Virus record (IMG/VR): IMGVR_UViG_3300035698_014029
Coordinates: 1 to 64,000 of that record
Strand: one strand, 5' to 3'
Source: a virus
DNA: 64,000 bases
Part shown: positions 17,915-27,502 of the stretch, piece by piece
How the letters are laid out: every line of letters starts with the position of its first letter
How positions within the stretch are numbered: the first letter of the stretch is position 1
Notes under the pieces: generated by a model
Databases searched by the model: none
What the model was told of the DNA's origin: nothing
The model's input: the letters and a program-made list of their open reading frames with translations, nothing else
Position numbers and translations under genes: made by a program

Positions 17915-18685
17915 ATGATTCCTATTACTATAAATATTGGGAATTTAGCAAATGAAATATCCTTAACTCCTACAGAAGTTAAGTCTTTTGCTAAAATGAC
18001 TTTAGATAGAGTTGTTACAAGATATGAAACTTTATTAAACGAACAAATTAATAAAAAACTTCATAAAACTAAACAAGCTTATCGACAAAGTTTAAGTTTC
18101 GAATATTTAAATGATTATAAAGCTGTTTTTATTTTATCAGGAAAAGGAATAGGGAAATTAGCTTTAATGATGGAAAGAGGAGCTTCTCCTTGGGATATGA
18201 AAGGATCATTCTTAAAATCATCTAAAGCTAAAACAGGTAAAGACGGTAAAAGATATTTTACAGTTCCATTTAAACATGCAACAAGTGAAGCTATAGCTGA
18301 ATCATCTACTTTTTCAAATAAATTAGTACAGGAAGCTCAATTAATAGCTAAAAATCAACCCGGAGTTCCTTTAGGTTTTAATCAATTACCAGCAGGATTA
18401 CAACAAAAAGGAATAAGGCAACCTGTAACAAGAAATGGAATAACATCTCCATCTTATGAGCATAAAACTCCTATATTTCAAGGGTTAGTTAAATCAGTTA
18501 ATCCTAAACATTCTGGATATTTTACATTTAGAAGAGTAAGTGAAAAAAATGCTGATAGTTGGTTTCATCCTGGATTTGAAGAATATGATTTAATGGGAAA
18601 AGCATTAAATGGATTAGAAAAAGAAATAAAAAGAATAACTTTTTCTTGTAAAGAAGAATTTTTAGATTTAAAATTTGGAAAGTAA
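17915..18685 (+). CDS. Tail completion / HK97 gp10-like neck protein
   Basis: 256 residues. Basic protein with a helical N-terminus (ALNEQ-type helices near residues 25-60), a segment KGIGKLALMMERGASPWDMK, and an ending WFHPGFEEYDLMGKALNGLE that resembles the conserved Phe-Pro-containing end of HK97 gp10-type tail-completion proteins. Overlaps the tail terminator gene by 1 base (TAATG). Assigned from gene order and this motif; moderate certainty. Confidence 0.55.
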   Translation: MIPITINIGNLANEISLTPTEVKSFAKMTLDRVVTRYETLLNEQINKKLHKTKQAYRQSLSFEYLNDYKAVFILSGKGIGKLALMMERGASPWDMKGSFLKSSKAKTGKDGKRYFTVPFKHATSEAIAESSTFSNKLVQEAQLIAKNQPGVPLGFNQLPAGLQQKGIRQPVTRNGITSPSYEHKTPIFQGLVKSVNPKHSGYFTFRRVSEKNADSWFHPGFEEYDLMGKALNGLEKEIKRITFSCKEEFLDLKFGK

Positions 18686-19395
18686 TGGCTAACATACCTT
18701 TATTAACATTAAAAAAAGTATTAGATGGTTTGATTCAGTGGGTATCTGATAATCAAAATGATACTAATATACCAGAAGATGAGAAATGGCTATATAGAAA
18801 TTTTAATGATGTTGAATTAGGAACATATAAGTTTTTAGACCAATTACAAAATATGGTGTTAAGAACATCTAAAAATGCGAGGAAATTAGAGACAAGATTA
18901 ATGTTCGATATGGATAGAGCTAATTTTCCTACAATTCATATACATTTACCACAAGAAAATGCTGGTGCTCAAAATGCTATAGGTACTAATATTTCAAGTG
19001 AAATGTATTTAAATACAGATAATACTGCAAATTATATACATGGTAGATCTTTTGATTCTTCATATGATTTAATTATTACAAGTGATAATGATATGGAAGT
19101 GATAATGATTTATGAATTTTTAAAATGTTTATTTGTAGCAGCAGCAGAAACATTGGCTGAAAATTTCACTGTTTTTGATTTCTCAGGAAAAGAATTGATA
19201 CCAAATTTTGAAGTTGTTCCTAATGGTGTATATTTTAGAGCATTAACAGTTAAATTAGATCAATTAGTAGAAACACCTAGTATAGTTAAAATAAACACAA
19301 TAACTAATTTTGACAGTATTGTAGGAACACCTGTTGAAGAACTTAATGTCGGTATTGGAGCAATGATAATTGAAAATACATTTATAATATCTTAA
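18685..19395 (+). CDS. Tail terminator-like protein
   Basis: 236 residues. Alpha/beta protein with an N-terminal helix (LTLKKVLDGLIQWVSDNQ), a central part FDSSYDLIITSDNDMEVIMI and a helix EFLKCLFVAAAETLAENF, the usual arrangement of tail-terminator proteins that cap the tube and sheath at the neck. Gene order (after gp10-like, before sheath) supports this. Translationally coupled to the gene before it. Confidence 0.5.
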   Translation: MANIPLLTLKKVLDGLIQWVSDNQNDTNIPEDEKWLYRNFNDVELGTYKFLDQLQNMVLRTSKNARKLETRLMFDMDRANFPTIHIHLPQENAGAQNAIGTNISSEMYLNTDNTANYIHGRSFDSSYDLIITSDNDMEVIMIYEFLKCLFVAAAETLAENFTVFDFSGKELIPNFEVVPNGVYFRALTVKLDQLVETPSIVKINTITNFDSIVGTPVEELNVGIGAMIIENTFIIS

Positions 19396-19405
19396 ATTTA
19401 AAAAT

Positions 19406-19855
19406 ATGAGTCAAGTTAGCAGAACAGTTTTAAAAACTTATTTCAATACTGGAGATACTCCAAATGAAGCACAATTTGAAAATTTTATTGAAAGTGTACC
19501 TAATATAACAGATGATGAGGCCATAATGCATGTAGCAAAAGCAGAGGTATTATTTTCAAATGTTGCACAAACAACTATTGTAACATTGCCTGCGGATGCG
19601 GTTGTTTGGGCTATATCGTATGAAGTTATAACTGGGTTTAATGATAGTGGAACTAATGTTATTGATTTTGGAGTAACAGGGGATTCAACAAAAATATTCA
19701 CTATGGATGATGGGGATATCGATTCGCCTACTTTTTCAATTGTAAGTACACCTTATAAAACAACTGGTGAAACAATCACATTTCAATATGTAGGACAAAA
19801 TTCAGATGCAACAACAGGAGCAGCATACGTTTATATACATTATACAGAACATTAA
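19406..19855 (+). CDS. Small appendage/fibre-type protein
   Basis: 149 residues. The N-terminus (SRTVLKTYFNTGDTPNEAQF followed by ENFIESV) is a motif I associate with fibre or appendage proteins of Bacteroidota phages, where it precedes variable beta domains. The rest is a compact beta domain (AKAEVLFSNVAQTTIVTLPA, ending AAYVYIHYTEH). Its location between neck and sheath is unusual for a fibre, so a neck appendage is possible. Confidence 0.55.
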   Translation: MSQVSRTVLKTYFNTGDTPNEAQFENFIESVPNITDDEAIMHVAKAEVLFSNVAQTTIVTLPADAVVWAISYEVITGFNDSGTNVIDFGVTGDSTKIFTMDDGDIDSPTFSIVSTPYKTTGETITFQYVGQNSDATTGAAYVYIHYTEH

Positions 19856-19866
19856 AATATAAAAAA

Positions 19867-20040
19867 ATGAAACAGACTAAAGAAATAACTAAGTCACTAA
19901 AATATGATTGTTTACAAATAGCAATAATATTACAATTAGGTAAATTAGATAGAGAAGTTGTAAGGGTTAAATATCCAAAAGAAGTTTTGACAGAAAAACA
20001 ATGGAAAGACCTATTAAAAAAAATTGGTTATAATTTTTAA
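19867..20040 (+). CDS. 57-residue hypothetical protein
   Basis: Short frame MKQTKEITKSLKYDCLQIAI... ending KDLLKKIGYNF, basic and probably helical, 11 bases after the preceding stop with an A-rich leader (ATAAAAAA). It fills an otherwise empty 260-base gap before the sheath gene, and its codon use matches its neighbours. No known family. Confidence 0.5.
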   Translation: MKQTKEITKSLKYDCLQIAIILQLGKLDREVVRVKYPKEVLTEKQWKDLLKKIGYNF

Positions 20041-20078
20041 TTGATATAAATAAATTGTACATTTAACCAATTAAAAAA

Positions 20079-20090
20079 CACATTTGGTAC
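20079..20090 (+). promoter_or_regulatory. Late-promoter-like motif before sheath gene
   Basis: CACATTTGGTAC, 24 nt before the sheath ATG; CACATTTG is one base from TAnnTTTG. A TTG at 20055, 21 nt upstream, could be the -33 element. Same position relative to the start codon as before scaffold and capsid genes. Confidence 0.5.
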
Positions 20091-20114
20091 AAAGCGTTAT
20101 GATATTTAAAATAA

Positions 20115-21788
20115 ATGCCAACAAAATTTCGATTTGGAAACAGAACAATAGTTCTTCCAGGATCATATTCAAGAATACTTTCAGGAAGAAATAATCCTCC
20201 ACAAGACTTAGATTATGGAAGAATTTTAATAATAGATAGTCCTAATTTAAATTCTAGTTTAACAACTAAAAATGGAATAATGGGAGGATCAGGAGTAAAT
20301 GGAGCTCTTAAAACAGGTAAAGATTCAATCTATTCATTTAATAGAATTCAAGATTTTCAAGAATTTGTAGGACATGGATGGTGGTATAAAGCTGTTGAAT
20401 TTCTATTTAAACCAGATGGCACTAATTTAGGGGTAAGTAATATAGATGTTATTAAACCTGCAACAACAGTTAATTCATTGTTAACTTTTACTGCTGCTGG
20501 TGCTGCTACTGGAGGTGGGTCTTTTAAAACTAAAACTAGAGATGAAGGAGTGCAAGCTAATGGAGTTATTGATGGAGTAGGAGCAGCTAGTTTATTAACT
20601 ACTGGATATGCATATACTGTTGATTCTGGTGTTATAGATACAGCTAAATGGATATATAAAATTTGGAGAGGAACTTATAGAGGGGCTTATTCAGATACTC
20701 AACCATATAATGAAATTTCAGAAACAGTAGCTCAAAATAGTCCTCAATTAATGGCACAATCTCCTGAATTTGATAATATTCAAGATTTAATAGATTGGGC
20801 TGATACAGATGAAATATATAATTTATATTTTGTAAAAGATACCACAAGTGCTGGAGTAGGAGCAGGAGATGTAATTGCATCTGATGTAACTGCTGTAGTA
20901 GGATATAATGTTTCTGCTGGAGGTACTGAAGTTTATGGAACTACAGATTTAGACGATGCTTTAGAAGCTGTAGCTGATTTAGATTATAATGTTGTAATTA
21001 CAACTTATGCTGATTCTACTTCACCACAAACAGATGCTAATGTTATAAAAATTAAAGCTCATCTTACAGATAGTGATACTTCTTTTACTAAATATTTAAT
21101 GCTTTATGGAGATGACAGTGTATTAGCTACTAATATAACTGCTGCTGCTGCTTTAGATACTGAAAGAGATATATTAACTCATGGAGGTATTCTTAAATTA
21201 GCATCAAAAACTGTTGCACCTACAGGATTAAGAACATGGAGTTCATTTTTCCATATGTGTTATCAATTAGGAAGAATGTTAGGATTAGAACCACAAGTTC
21301 CATTAACATTTAAAACTCTTGATGTTCAAGGATTACAAGATAATTTAACTATTCAAGAGCAAATACGAGCTTTAGATGCTGGTTTGTTATGTACAGTCTT
21401 TGATACATTGGTTAATGATTTCGTTGTTCTTCAAGATGTAAATACATTACAAGCAAATACTGTTACGTTGAATCCTGATGGAACAAGTCATGTAATTCAA
21501 TTTAATAGAATTAAAGCTCAATTAAATAAAGAGCTTAAAATTAATGCACGTAGAGATTTATTAGGAGACCCATTAGGAGTAAATAGAAACACTCTTAGCG
21601 AACAAGCTGTTATTAGTTATGTTAAATCTTATTTAATGCGTAAGATAGCAACTACTAATGATGATAATTTAATTTTAAGTTTCCAAAATGTAAGTGTAAC
21701 TAGAGATCAAGATGCTTATAGCGTAACTTATGAATTTGTTCCTAATGATGAAATTAGAATCTTATTATTTACAGGGTTCGCATTATAA
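20115..21788 (+). CDS. Tail sheath protein
   Basis: 557 residues. The C-terminal domain has the sheath hallmarks: a long stretch on hub and arm (QFNRIKAQLNKELKINARRD, then GVNRNTLSEQAVISYVKSYL, then an ending strand VTYEFVPNDEIRILLFTGFAL-type). The N-terminal part (RFGNRTIVLPGSYSRILSG) is the usual sheath start. Length is normal for the family. It forms the contractile outer tube around the tail tube encoded next. This gene is the main evidence that the phage is a myovirus. Confidence 0.85.
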   Translation: MPTKFRFGNRTIVLPGSYSRILSGRNNPPQDLDYGRILIIDSPNLNSSLTTKNGIMGGSGVNGALKTGKDSIYSFNRIQDFQEFVGHGWWYKAVEFLFKPDGTNLGVSNIDVIKPATTVNSLLTFTAAGAATGGGSFKTKTRDEGVQANGVIDGVGAASLLTTGYAYTVDSGVIDTAKWIYKIWRGTYRGAYSDTQPYNEISETVAQNSPQLMAQSPEFDNIQDLIDWADTDEIYNLYFVKDTTSAGVGAGDVIASDVTAVVGYNVSAGGTEVYGTTDLDDALEAVADLDYNVVITTYADSTSPQTDANVIKIKAHLTDSDTSFTKYLMLYGDDSVLATNITAAAALDTERDILTHGGILKLASKTVAPTGLRTWSSFFHMCYQLGRMLGLEPQVPLTFKTLDVQGLQDNLTIQEQIRALDAGLLCTVFDTLVNDFVVLQDVNTLQANTVTLNPDGTSHVIQFNRIKAQLNKELKINARRDLLGDPLGVNRNTLSEQAVISYVKSYLMRKIATTNDDNLILSFQNVSVTRDQDAYSVTYEFVPNDEIRILLFTGFAL

Positions 21789-21798
21789 TATTTGATAG
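21787..21798 (+). promoter_or_regulatory. Late-promoter-like motif before tube gene
   Basis: AATATTTGATAG, 23 nt before the tube ATG and overlapping the sheath stop codon. Similar to the motifs before scaffold, capsid and sheath genes, but with GATAG in place of GGTAT. No clear -33 element. Weaker than the others. Confidence 0.35.
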
Positions 21799-21821
21799 AA
21801 ATTTTTTATAATATAAAATAA

Positions 21822-22304
21822 ATGCCAGCAAAACAAGTAACAATGACAGCTCCAAGAGCAGTTATAAGTGTAAATGGAAACCCAATTGGATTAATAAGAA
21901 ATTTGAGAGCAACTGAAACTATTCAGCGTGGTTCTGTTATGGGATGTGGTAGACTTACTAAAAAAGAAATGCCAGCTTTATCAATTACCTGTACATGGTC
22001 ATGTGATCAATATTTGATTGATTTAAGTAAAACAGGTATTCCGGGGTTAAATCCTAGAAATGTTAATTCTCGTGAAATATATAAAGATACATTAATATTA
22101 GCTGAAATTTCTGTAGATATTTTAGTTTCTAAAAAAGAAGCAGTTACAACTGAAGATGGTATTGTTACAGAATCAAAAGAAGGTGATTTCTGTACTCTTA
22201 CAGATGTATATTTAAATAGTTCAAGTTGGGATGTTACTGAGAATCAAATCTCAGCACATAATCAATCAGGAGAATATTTAGAGCCAGTTATATTAGCAAA
22301 ATAA
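21822..22304 (+). CDS. Tail tube protein
   Basis: 160 residues, beta-rich (RAVISVNGNPIGLIRNLRAT, then MPALSITCTWSCDQYLIDLS, ending ISAHNQSGEYLEPVILAK). Size, the order sheath-tube-chaperone-tape measure, and the strand pattern all match inner tube proteins of contractile tails. The tube is the conduit for DNA. Four Cys residues are present, uncommon but not diagnostic. Confidence 0.8.
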   Translation: MPAKQVTMTAPRAVISVNGNPIGLIRNLRATETIQRGSVMGCGRLTKKEMPALSITCTWSCDQYLIDLSKTGIPGLNPRNVNSREIYKDTLILAEISVDILVSKKEAVTTEDGIVTESKEGDFCTLTDVYLNSSSWDVTENQISAHNQSGEYLEPVILAK

Positions 22305-22323
22305 ATTAAATAAAAATTAGAAA

Positions 22324-22680
22324 ATGACAGATTCGATTAAATTTGAGATTAAAAGTGTACAATACACTTCTGAAAAAATTAACGTTGGAAGAGTGATGGA
22401 TTTCATGAGAATGAAAACAGCTATTTCTGGTGGAACATATGGTTTGATGTATAGAGAAGCTTTAAAAGCGCATGATGCAGCTTTAATAATGATAGATTGT
22501 GAAGCTTTCTTTACTTCTTTTTGTCCTAAATTTGTAGAAAATTTAAAACCTTCCTCATTCCGAGATTTAGGTCTTAATGATTTTAAGGAAATAAAGGATG
22601 TTTATATAAAAACAATCAAACCTTGGATAGATGATTTGGAAAAAACTTTGGGAGACACTAACGAGGAAGAAAGTAAGTAA
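22324..22680 (+). CDS. Tail assembly chaperone, first reading frame
   Basis: 118 residues, mostly helical (KINVGRVMDFMRMKTAISGG, then MYREALKAHDAALIMIDCEA), between the tube and the tape measure gene, where chaperones of the lambda G type lie. The next open frame overlaps its last 50 bases in the +1 frame with no gap, the classical layout for a programmed frameshift that makes a longer GT-type fusion coating the tape measure. The C-terminus ends in acidic DTNEEESK. Confidence 0.7.
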   Translation: MTDSIKFEIKSVQYTSEKINVGRVMDFMRMKTAISGGTYGLMYREALKAHDAALIMIDCEAFFTSFCPKFVENLKPSSFRDLGLNDFKEIKDVYIKTIKPWIDDLEKTLGDTNEEESK

Positions 22681-23008
22681 CTATAATCCTATTATCCTAA
22701 ATGAAATAGACAAGAATTATCCAAAAGACTTTATTTACGAATGGAATCATAAATTCCCTATTGATAGATGGTGGAGGCAAAAACATAAAGTTGCGTTTAA
22801 TTCTTCTATTCATAGGGAAATTTCTTTTATAGATATGCGTATGGAATGGGAAGAAGATATTTTATTTAATAAGATATCTAAAGATTTTGAATACATTCCT
22901 AATATAGGTGATTTTATGAAAGAGAATACTGATATTAGAACTGAAGAAGAAAGAGATATTGATTTCCAAAATGAATTCAATAATACATTTAAAAAAAATT
23001 CGGATTAA
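22631..23008 (+). CDS. Tail assembly chaperone, second frame (frameshift extension)
   Basis: The frame opens at 22631, immediately after an in-frame TAG at 22628, and lies in the +1 frame relative to the gene at 22324. The part that looks conserved begins after the overlap (NYNPIILNEIDKNYPKDFIY, then EWNHKFPIDRWWRQKHKVAF). No start codon with an A-rich leader exists; ATG 22631 would give MIWKKLWETL, which lies in an unrelated coding frame. A -2 or +1 shift in the overlap (A6 run GGAAAAAAC at 22639-22647, or AGTAAGTAAC at the stop) would fuse it to the first frame. It could also be translated independently. Confidence 0.6.
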   Translation: MIWKKLWETLTRKKVSNYNPIILNEIDKNYPKDFIYEWNHKFPIDRWWRQKHKVAFNSSIHREISFIDMRMEWEEDILFNKISKDFEYIPNIGDFMKENTDIRTEEERDIDFQNEFNNTFKKNSD

Positions 23009-23028
23009 CTTAATAACGATGAATAATT

Positions 23029-24924
23029 GTGGCTGATGAAAAAAGGATAGGGGTAAGTATTGACACTTCCGGTTACGATGAAGGATTTAATAGAATTCAA
23101 CGTAGAGCTGATGAGTTAGCTACGGATATGATTCGTAATTCTCGTGAAATGGGTCAATCTTCTAAAGACATAATTAAAGATTTAGAAGAACAAATTCGAA
23201 TTATAGAAAGAAGAAATAAATTAGCTTCTCAGTATAAACAAGAACAATTAGAAGTAGGTAGATTACGTGGAGATGTATCTCAAGAAAAATTTCAAACAGG
23301 TCAAAGACAAATAAAAATTGAGACTTCAGAAGAGAAAATGCATACTTCTCTTTTGAAAGAAATAGCTGATAATATAAAATCAGGAGATAAAGACAGATTA
23401 AGAGAATCTAGAAGTAGTTCTGAGAGACTTTATGAAGGTATAAAATCTGATGAATTAAAAGAAGCTGGGCTAGAAGAGGGAGATGCAGGAGAACCGGGAG
23501 TTAATAGACCTACTAAAGGTAAAAGAGCAGGTGGAGGAGTATATGGTGTTGGTTATACTAATAAAATAGTAGGAGCTGGTAACATTTATGAAACAGGAGC
23601 AGGAGTATTGGCAGAGGGTACTCGTAGAGGGATGGGTTTAGCTGGAATGGGTTTAGTTGGAACATTAAGTGCTTTAGGTGTTGGAAAAGCTATTCAAGCT
23701 GCTTTTCCTTATGAAAAAGCTTTAGGAGAAAGTGCAGCTATATCAGGAGGAAGTTATTCTAATTATCAAGGATTTTTAAGAGATCAAGGTGAGCGAATGG
23801 GTTTTGGAATGGAAGAAACTCTAGGAAGAAGAGGTGATATAGCTAGAGCAAGAATGTCTAGTAAAGAAGTAGCAAGTAAAACATTAGAATCTTTACAATT
23901 AGAAAGATTAAATTTTGATCCATCTTTATTAATAGGAATGGAAACACTTACTCGAAGTGGTGGACAAGGAGCAATGGAAAGTACTCAACAAATGTATGCT
24001 GCTTTAAAATCTACAGGAGTAATAAAAGGAGAAGGTATAGAAGCTATGCCTGAATATTTACAAACATTAGTTTCAATAAGTCAAGATCAACTTAAAACTT
24101 TAGGACATGTAAGTGATGGTAATATTCAAATGATTGCTGGGATTTCTAATTTAGATGAATCTTTTAAAAATCCAGTTGTTTTACAACAAGTAATGGGTCA
24201 AATTTATCAAGGACTAACTACTGCACAAACACCTCAACAAGAGGCATTACAAATGAACGTATTAAGTAAAATACGTCCGGGACAATCATTATTTGATTAT
24301 CAAGTAATGAGAGAAAATCCTTTTGCAAAAGAAAATCGTCAATATCTTCCTATGATAATGCAAACATTGGAAGATATGAGTATGGGAAATGAATCTCTTT
24401 TTGGAAGTCAAATAAGGGGATATTTTGGAGGATCAGCGACAATAGCAAAAAAGATGAGAGGTGGTTGGGAAAAAGGAACTTTAGTATCAGATATAGAGGC
24501 AGAATATGGAGAAGGAAAAGATTCTTTAGGTATAAAAGAACGAGTTGAAGGTGCAACTCCTAAATTATTAAAATCTATGAAAGAATTTAATAATTTCTTT
24601 GCAGTAGGAGGAGAAAAATTAATATCTGAAATGACAGATATTACAACTGGTTTTATAGATACAGTTGTAGCTATAAAGAGCTATATAGAAACAATGAAAG
24701 AGTTAAATGAATTAGAAAAAACAAATTATAAATTAGCTAAAGAAAAACAAGAAATACTTATTGCGGAAATTGATGCAAATGTAAGTCCTTATGATGCAGC
24801 TATGGCTAGAGCATATTTAAATTTTGGAGATACTACACCAGAACAAAAACTTGTTAGAGAACTTGCTAAAGATGCAGCTAAACAATTTGTAGAAGAATTA
24901 AAGAAAATGTTACCGTTTAATTAA
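23029..24924 (+). CDS. Tape measure protein
   Basis: 631 residues, starting at GTG (no ATG in frame before residue 34). N-terminal coiled coil (about 10-110), a Gly/Ala rich hydrophobic region at about 165-235 (GRAGGGVYGVGYTNKIVGAG-type and AGMGLVGTLSALGVGKAIQA), and helices to the end. This is the standard layout of a tail tape measure, whose length sets tail length; membrane-inserting hydrophobic segments are typical. 631 residues would correspond to a fairly short tail (roughly 95 nm at 0.15 nm per residue, a rule of thumb). It follows the chaperone frames as expected. Confidence 0.78.
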   Translation: MADEKRIGVSIDTSGYDEGFNRIQRRADELATDMIRNSREMGQSSKDIIKDLEEQIRIIERRNKLASQYKQEQLEVGRLRGDVSQEKFQTGQRQIKIETSEEKMHTSLLKEIADNIKSGDKDRLRESRSSSERLYEGIKSDELKEAGLEEGDAGEPGVNRPTKGKRAGGGVYGVGYTNKIVGAGNIYETGAGVLAEGTRRGMGLAGMGLVGTLSALGVGKAIQAAFPYEKALGESAAISGGSYSNYQGFLRDQGERMGFGMEETLGRRGDIARARMSSKEVASKTLESLQLERLNFDPSLLIGMETLTRSGGQGAMESTQQMYAALKSTGVIKGEGIEAMPEYLQTLVSISQDQLKTLGHVSDGNIQMIAGISNLDESFKNPVVLQQVMGQIYQGLTTAQTPQQEALQMNVLSKIRPGQSLFDYQVMRENPFAKENRQYLPMIMQTLEDMSMGNESLFGSQIRGYFGGSATIAKKMRGGWEKGTLVSDIEAEYGEGKDSLGIKERVEGATPKLLKSMKEFNNFFAVGGEKLISEMTDITTGFIDTVVAIKSYIETMKELNELEKTNYKLAKEKQEILIAEIDANVSPYDAAMARAYLNFGDTTPEQKLVRELAKDAAKQFVEELKKMLPFN

Positions 24925-24933
24925 AATTAGAAA

Positions 24934-27081
24934 ATGGCATTAGATTATAAAATATATCCCTTCTGTGATAGTTCAATTACAACTGTTGATGAGTTTTTAA
25001 ATGCTTCTAATTCTATAATGAGGTTTTTTATAGGAAAGGAAAGAGATTTTTTAGATTTTCAAGATGAGAATGGTGTATTTAATTCTGAACAAATATGGGG
25101 AGCTTATGATGATGATCAACGAGAAGAATATCCTGATTTTACAACTATAGATAAAGATTCTCCATTAAATGTAGGAACTGTTTTATATCTTCCTAAAGAT
25201 TATATGAATAACGAATTAACAGAGTTAATAGGGGCTGGTCACTTCTATAAAAAACAGAATTATAATGCGTTTTTAGGCGATAAATTACAAAAGCTACTTA
25301 CTGATCCAGATTATGTAAAATCTTCAAGGATTGAGTCTATTTCGGGTAAATCTGATGTAAATTATGTACAGTTGTTTTCTCAAGTATGGATTTATATAAG
25401 AGCTTTAAATAGAATTATAGATATAACTCCTTTTATAAATGATTTAAATACTACCGTATCTAAAGGAGGAGGAGGTTTTTCTTTTTCTTTATCTCCAATA
25501 AATGATTTAACTACTTTATTATATACCAGTACAACAGTAATAAATTATTTACAAATAGAAAAAGATAATTTTGTTCAACCATTTTTTCATAAATATATTC
25601 AACAAAATGATATTGTTTTTATAAGTTTTGAAGAATTAGAATTTGAAAAAGAAGGAAGAATTTTAAAAGATATAGAAAATTTAGATATAAGTGAAACAAA
25701 ACTTCCTAGTCAAAATTTTGATATGATAGGGTTAGTAGATGAAAATGGATTATCATATAGTTCAATTTCAAATGAACCTGAAATAAATATATCAGGTAGA
25801 GATTTTACTAAATTATTAACTGAAGATGGAAGTTATTTTTATCCATATGCTTTAGTAAAAGGGAGTGCAGATTTTTTTGTAAATAGCAAACAAGACAGTA
25901 GATTTGAAAATAGAATTTTTGTAAATGGTGAACTTGCAATATTATTTGCTTATTCATTAAGGTCTATTAGAGATACATTAGGTTTTATATTTAATCAATT
26001 AACCAATGTAGGAGTATTACCAGATAATGTTGATTTATTTAGTAATTATGGAAAAGAAAAAACTAAAAAGAAAAAAATAAATGGAGGAAATAAAAACTAT
26101 TTAAAATCAGTAGAAGTAAAAGGTGTATGGGAAATAGTTGATTTTGTCGTAGATGAAGCTGTAGATGATAGAACAGTAGCTAATTCGGGAATAACTAAAC
26201 CAGATGGAACATTACTTGAACAAGTAAATAAAATATGTCAAGATCCATTTGTAGAATTTTTTGGAGATACATATGGAAATAAATATACTTTTATAGCAAG
26301 ACAACCTATTTTTACTAGAAGTCAAATAACTGATTTTATAAAAAATACTAATTTAATAAGAATTACAGCTCAAGATGTAGGACAAATTAATTTGAATTGG
26401 GAAACAGAATATTATTCTATGTATCAAATTCAACCACAAAATTCGTTTTTAGGTAAGAGTGATTTTATAGCTTTGGCGCATATTCCTGTTGTATATTTTC
26501 CAGAATATGTAAATTCTTTTGGAAATCATAGAAAAATAGTTCCATGTAATTATATATCGTATCAAGCATTAAATGGAGAAAAAGGGAGAACTAATACAGA
26601 TTTATTTAGATCTGCTATTGTAAATGATTTTGCTTATATAATAGAAACTAATATGTATTTACCATTTACAAGAAGAGGTTCTATAACAATTGAGGGAGGA
26701 GATAGAAGAATAAAAAGAGGAACATGGGTATTATTTGAACCTACAGATGAATTATTTTACGTTGACAGTGTTAATAATACCATGAATACATCTATGACTG
26801 ATTTACAAAGACAAACAAGGTTAAATGTAAGTAGAGGAATGAAAATGGATTATATTAACCCTAAACCAAAAGAGACAGATAATCCAGAGAATAGGTGGCT
26901 TAAAGCAGGAGAAAAAGAAATTGCTACTAAACCTAGTTATTTTGATATTATAAATACAGATATAATTTCTAAAACTTTAAAAAATGCATTTTCTGGAAAA
27001 CAAATTAATAAAGATCAAACAGAATTAATATTAGATGAAGATATTTTTAATTTCTTTTTACAAAGAAAACAAATGGGATAA
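24934..27081 (+). CDS. Baseplate hub / tail protein
   Basis: 715 residues. An N-terminal region (VDEFLNASNSIMRFFIGKER) is followed by a central region INISGRDFTKLLTEDGSYFY that resembles the start of hub proteins of the gp44/gpD type in contractile tails (ISGRD is typical of the first hub barrel), then domains with WNTEYY-like and RGSITIEGGDRRIKRGTWVL segments, which fit the later part of a hub. It lies after the tape measure and before the spike genes. It would join the tube to the spike. Confidence 0.65.
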   Translation: MALDYKIYPFCDSSITTVDEFLNASNSIMRFFIGKERDFLDFQDENGVFNSEQIWGAYDDDQREEYPDFTTIDKDSPLNVGTVLYLPKDYMNNELTELIGAGHFYKKQNYNAFLGDKLQKLLTDPDYVKSSRIESISGKSDVNYVQLFSQVWIYIRALNRIIDITPFINDLNTTVSKGGGGFSFSLSPINDLTTLLYTSTTVINYLQIEKDNFVQPFFHKYIQQNDIVFISFEELEFEKEGRILKDIENLDISETKLPSQNFDMIGLVDENGLSYSSISNEPEINISGRDFTKLLTEDGSYFYPYALVKGSADFFVNSKQDSRFENRIFVNGELAILFAYSLRSIRDTLGFIFNQLTNVGVLPDNVDLFSNYGKEKTKKKKINGGNKNYLKSVEVKGVWEIVDFVVDEAVDDRTVANSGITKPDGTLLEQVNKICQDPFVEFFGDTYGNKYTFIARQPIFTRSQITDFIKNTNLIRITAQDVGQINLNWETEYYSMYQIQPQNSFLGKSDFIALAHIPVVYFPEYVNSFGNHRKIVPCNYISYQALNGEKGRTNTDLFRSAIVNDFAYIIETNMYLPFTRRGSITIEGGDRRIKRGTWVLFEPTDELFYVDSVNNTMNTSMTDLQRQTRLNVSRGMKMDYINPKPKETDNPENRWLKAGEKEIATKPSYFDIINTDIISKTLKNAFSGKQINKDQTELILDEDIFNFFLQRKQMG

Positions 27082-27085
27082 AATT

Positions 27086-27117
27086 TTTGGAGATAAGATA
27101 TAATTTATATACTTTTG
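27086..27117 (+). promoter_or_regulatory. Bacteroidota-type promoter
   Basis: TTTG at 27086-27089 and TACTTTTG (TAnnTTTG) at 27110-27117 with a 20-nt spacer that contains AAGATATAA. It stands at the end of the hub gene and would drive 27156 onward. The A-rich leader to ATG 27156 is about 38 nt. Confidence 0.7.
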
Positions 27118-27155
27118 AATAATAAATAAAATTAATAATTATAAAAAGAAATATA

Positions 27156-27494
27156 ATGAAATATACAGTAGACTATAAACAAAGTAATAAAGTTGAAAAT
27201 TATTCTTTATGTGATGGCATTATATATGATTGTTTATTAGATCAAACTCCATTCGGTGAAATGGTTTATATTATTCCATTTTTAATTGATGAAAATAAAA
27301 ATTTTATAAATACTGATATTATAAAATTTAATACTGCTATTATTTGTTTTAATATAAAAAAGGGGTTTATTATTGAAACGATAGATGATATATATAATAT
27401 TTATGATAATAATAACAATATCATAGCGAAAAATCTTATTTATAAAAGAACATTTCCACTTATAGATATTAATGGTAAAATATTAGAAAAGTAA
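27156..27494 (+). CDS. Hypothetical protein
   Basis: 112 residues, Ile and Asn rich, with alternating hydrophobic strands (YSLCDGIIYDCLLDQTPFGE, then IIKFNTAIICFNIKKGFII). No signal peptide or known motif. First gene of a small operon behind the promoter at 27086, followed by two unrelated short genes. Confidence 0.55.
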   Translation: MKYTVDYKQSNKVENYSLCDGIIYDCLLDQTPFGEMVYIIPFLIDENKNFINTDIIKFNTAIICFNIKKGFIIETIDDIYNIYDNNNNIIAKNLIYKRTFPLIDINGKILEK

Positions 27495-27502
27495 TAAATA
27501 AA

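Noticed and set aside
22631-23008. Second chaperone frame as an ordinary independent gene
   Set aside because: Its only upstream ATG has no A-rich leader and lies in a stretch that codes in the other frame; kept as a frameshift extension with an alternative noted.
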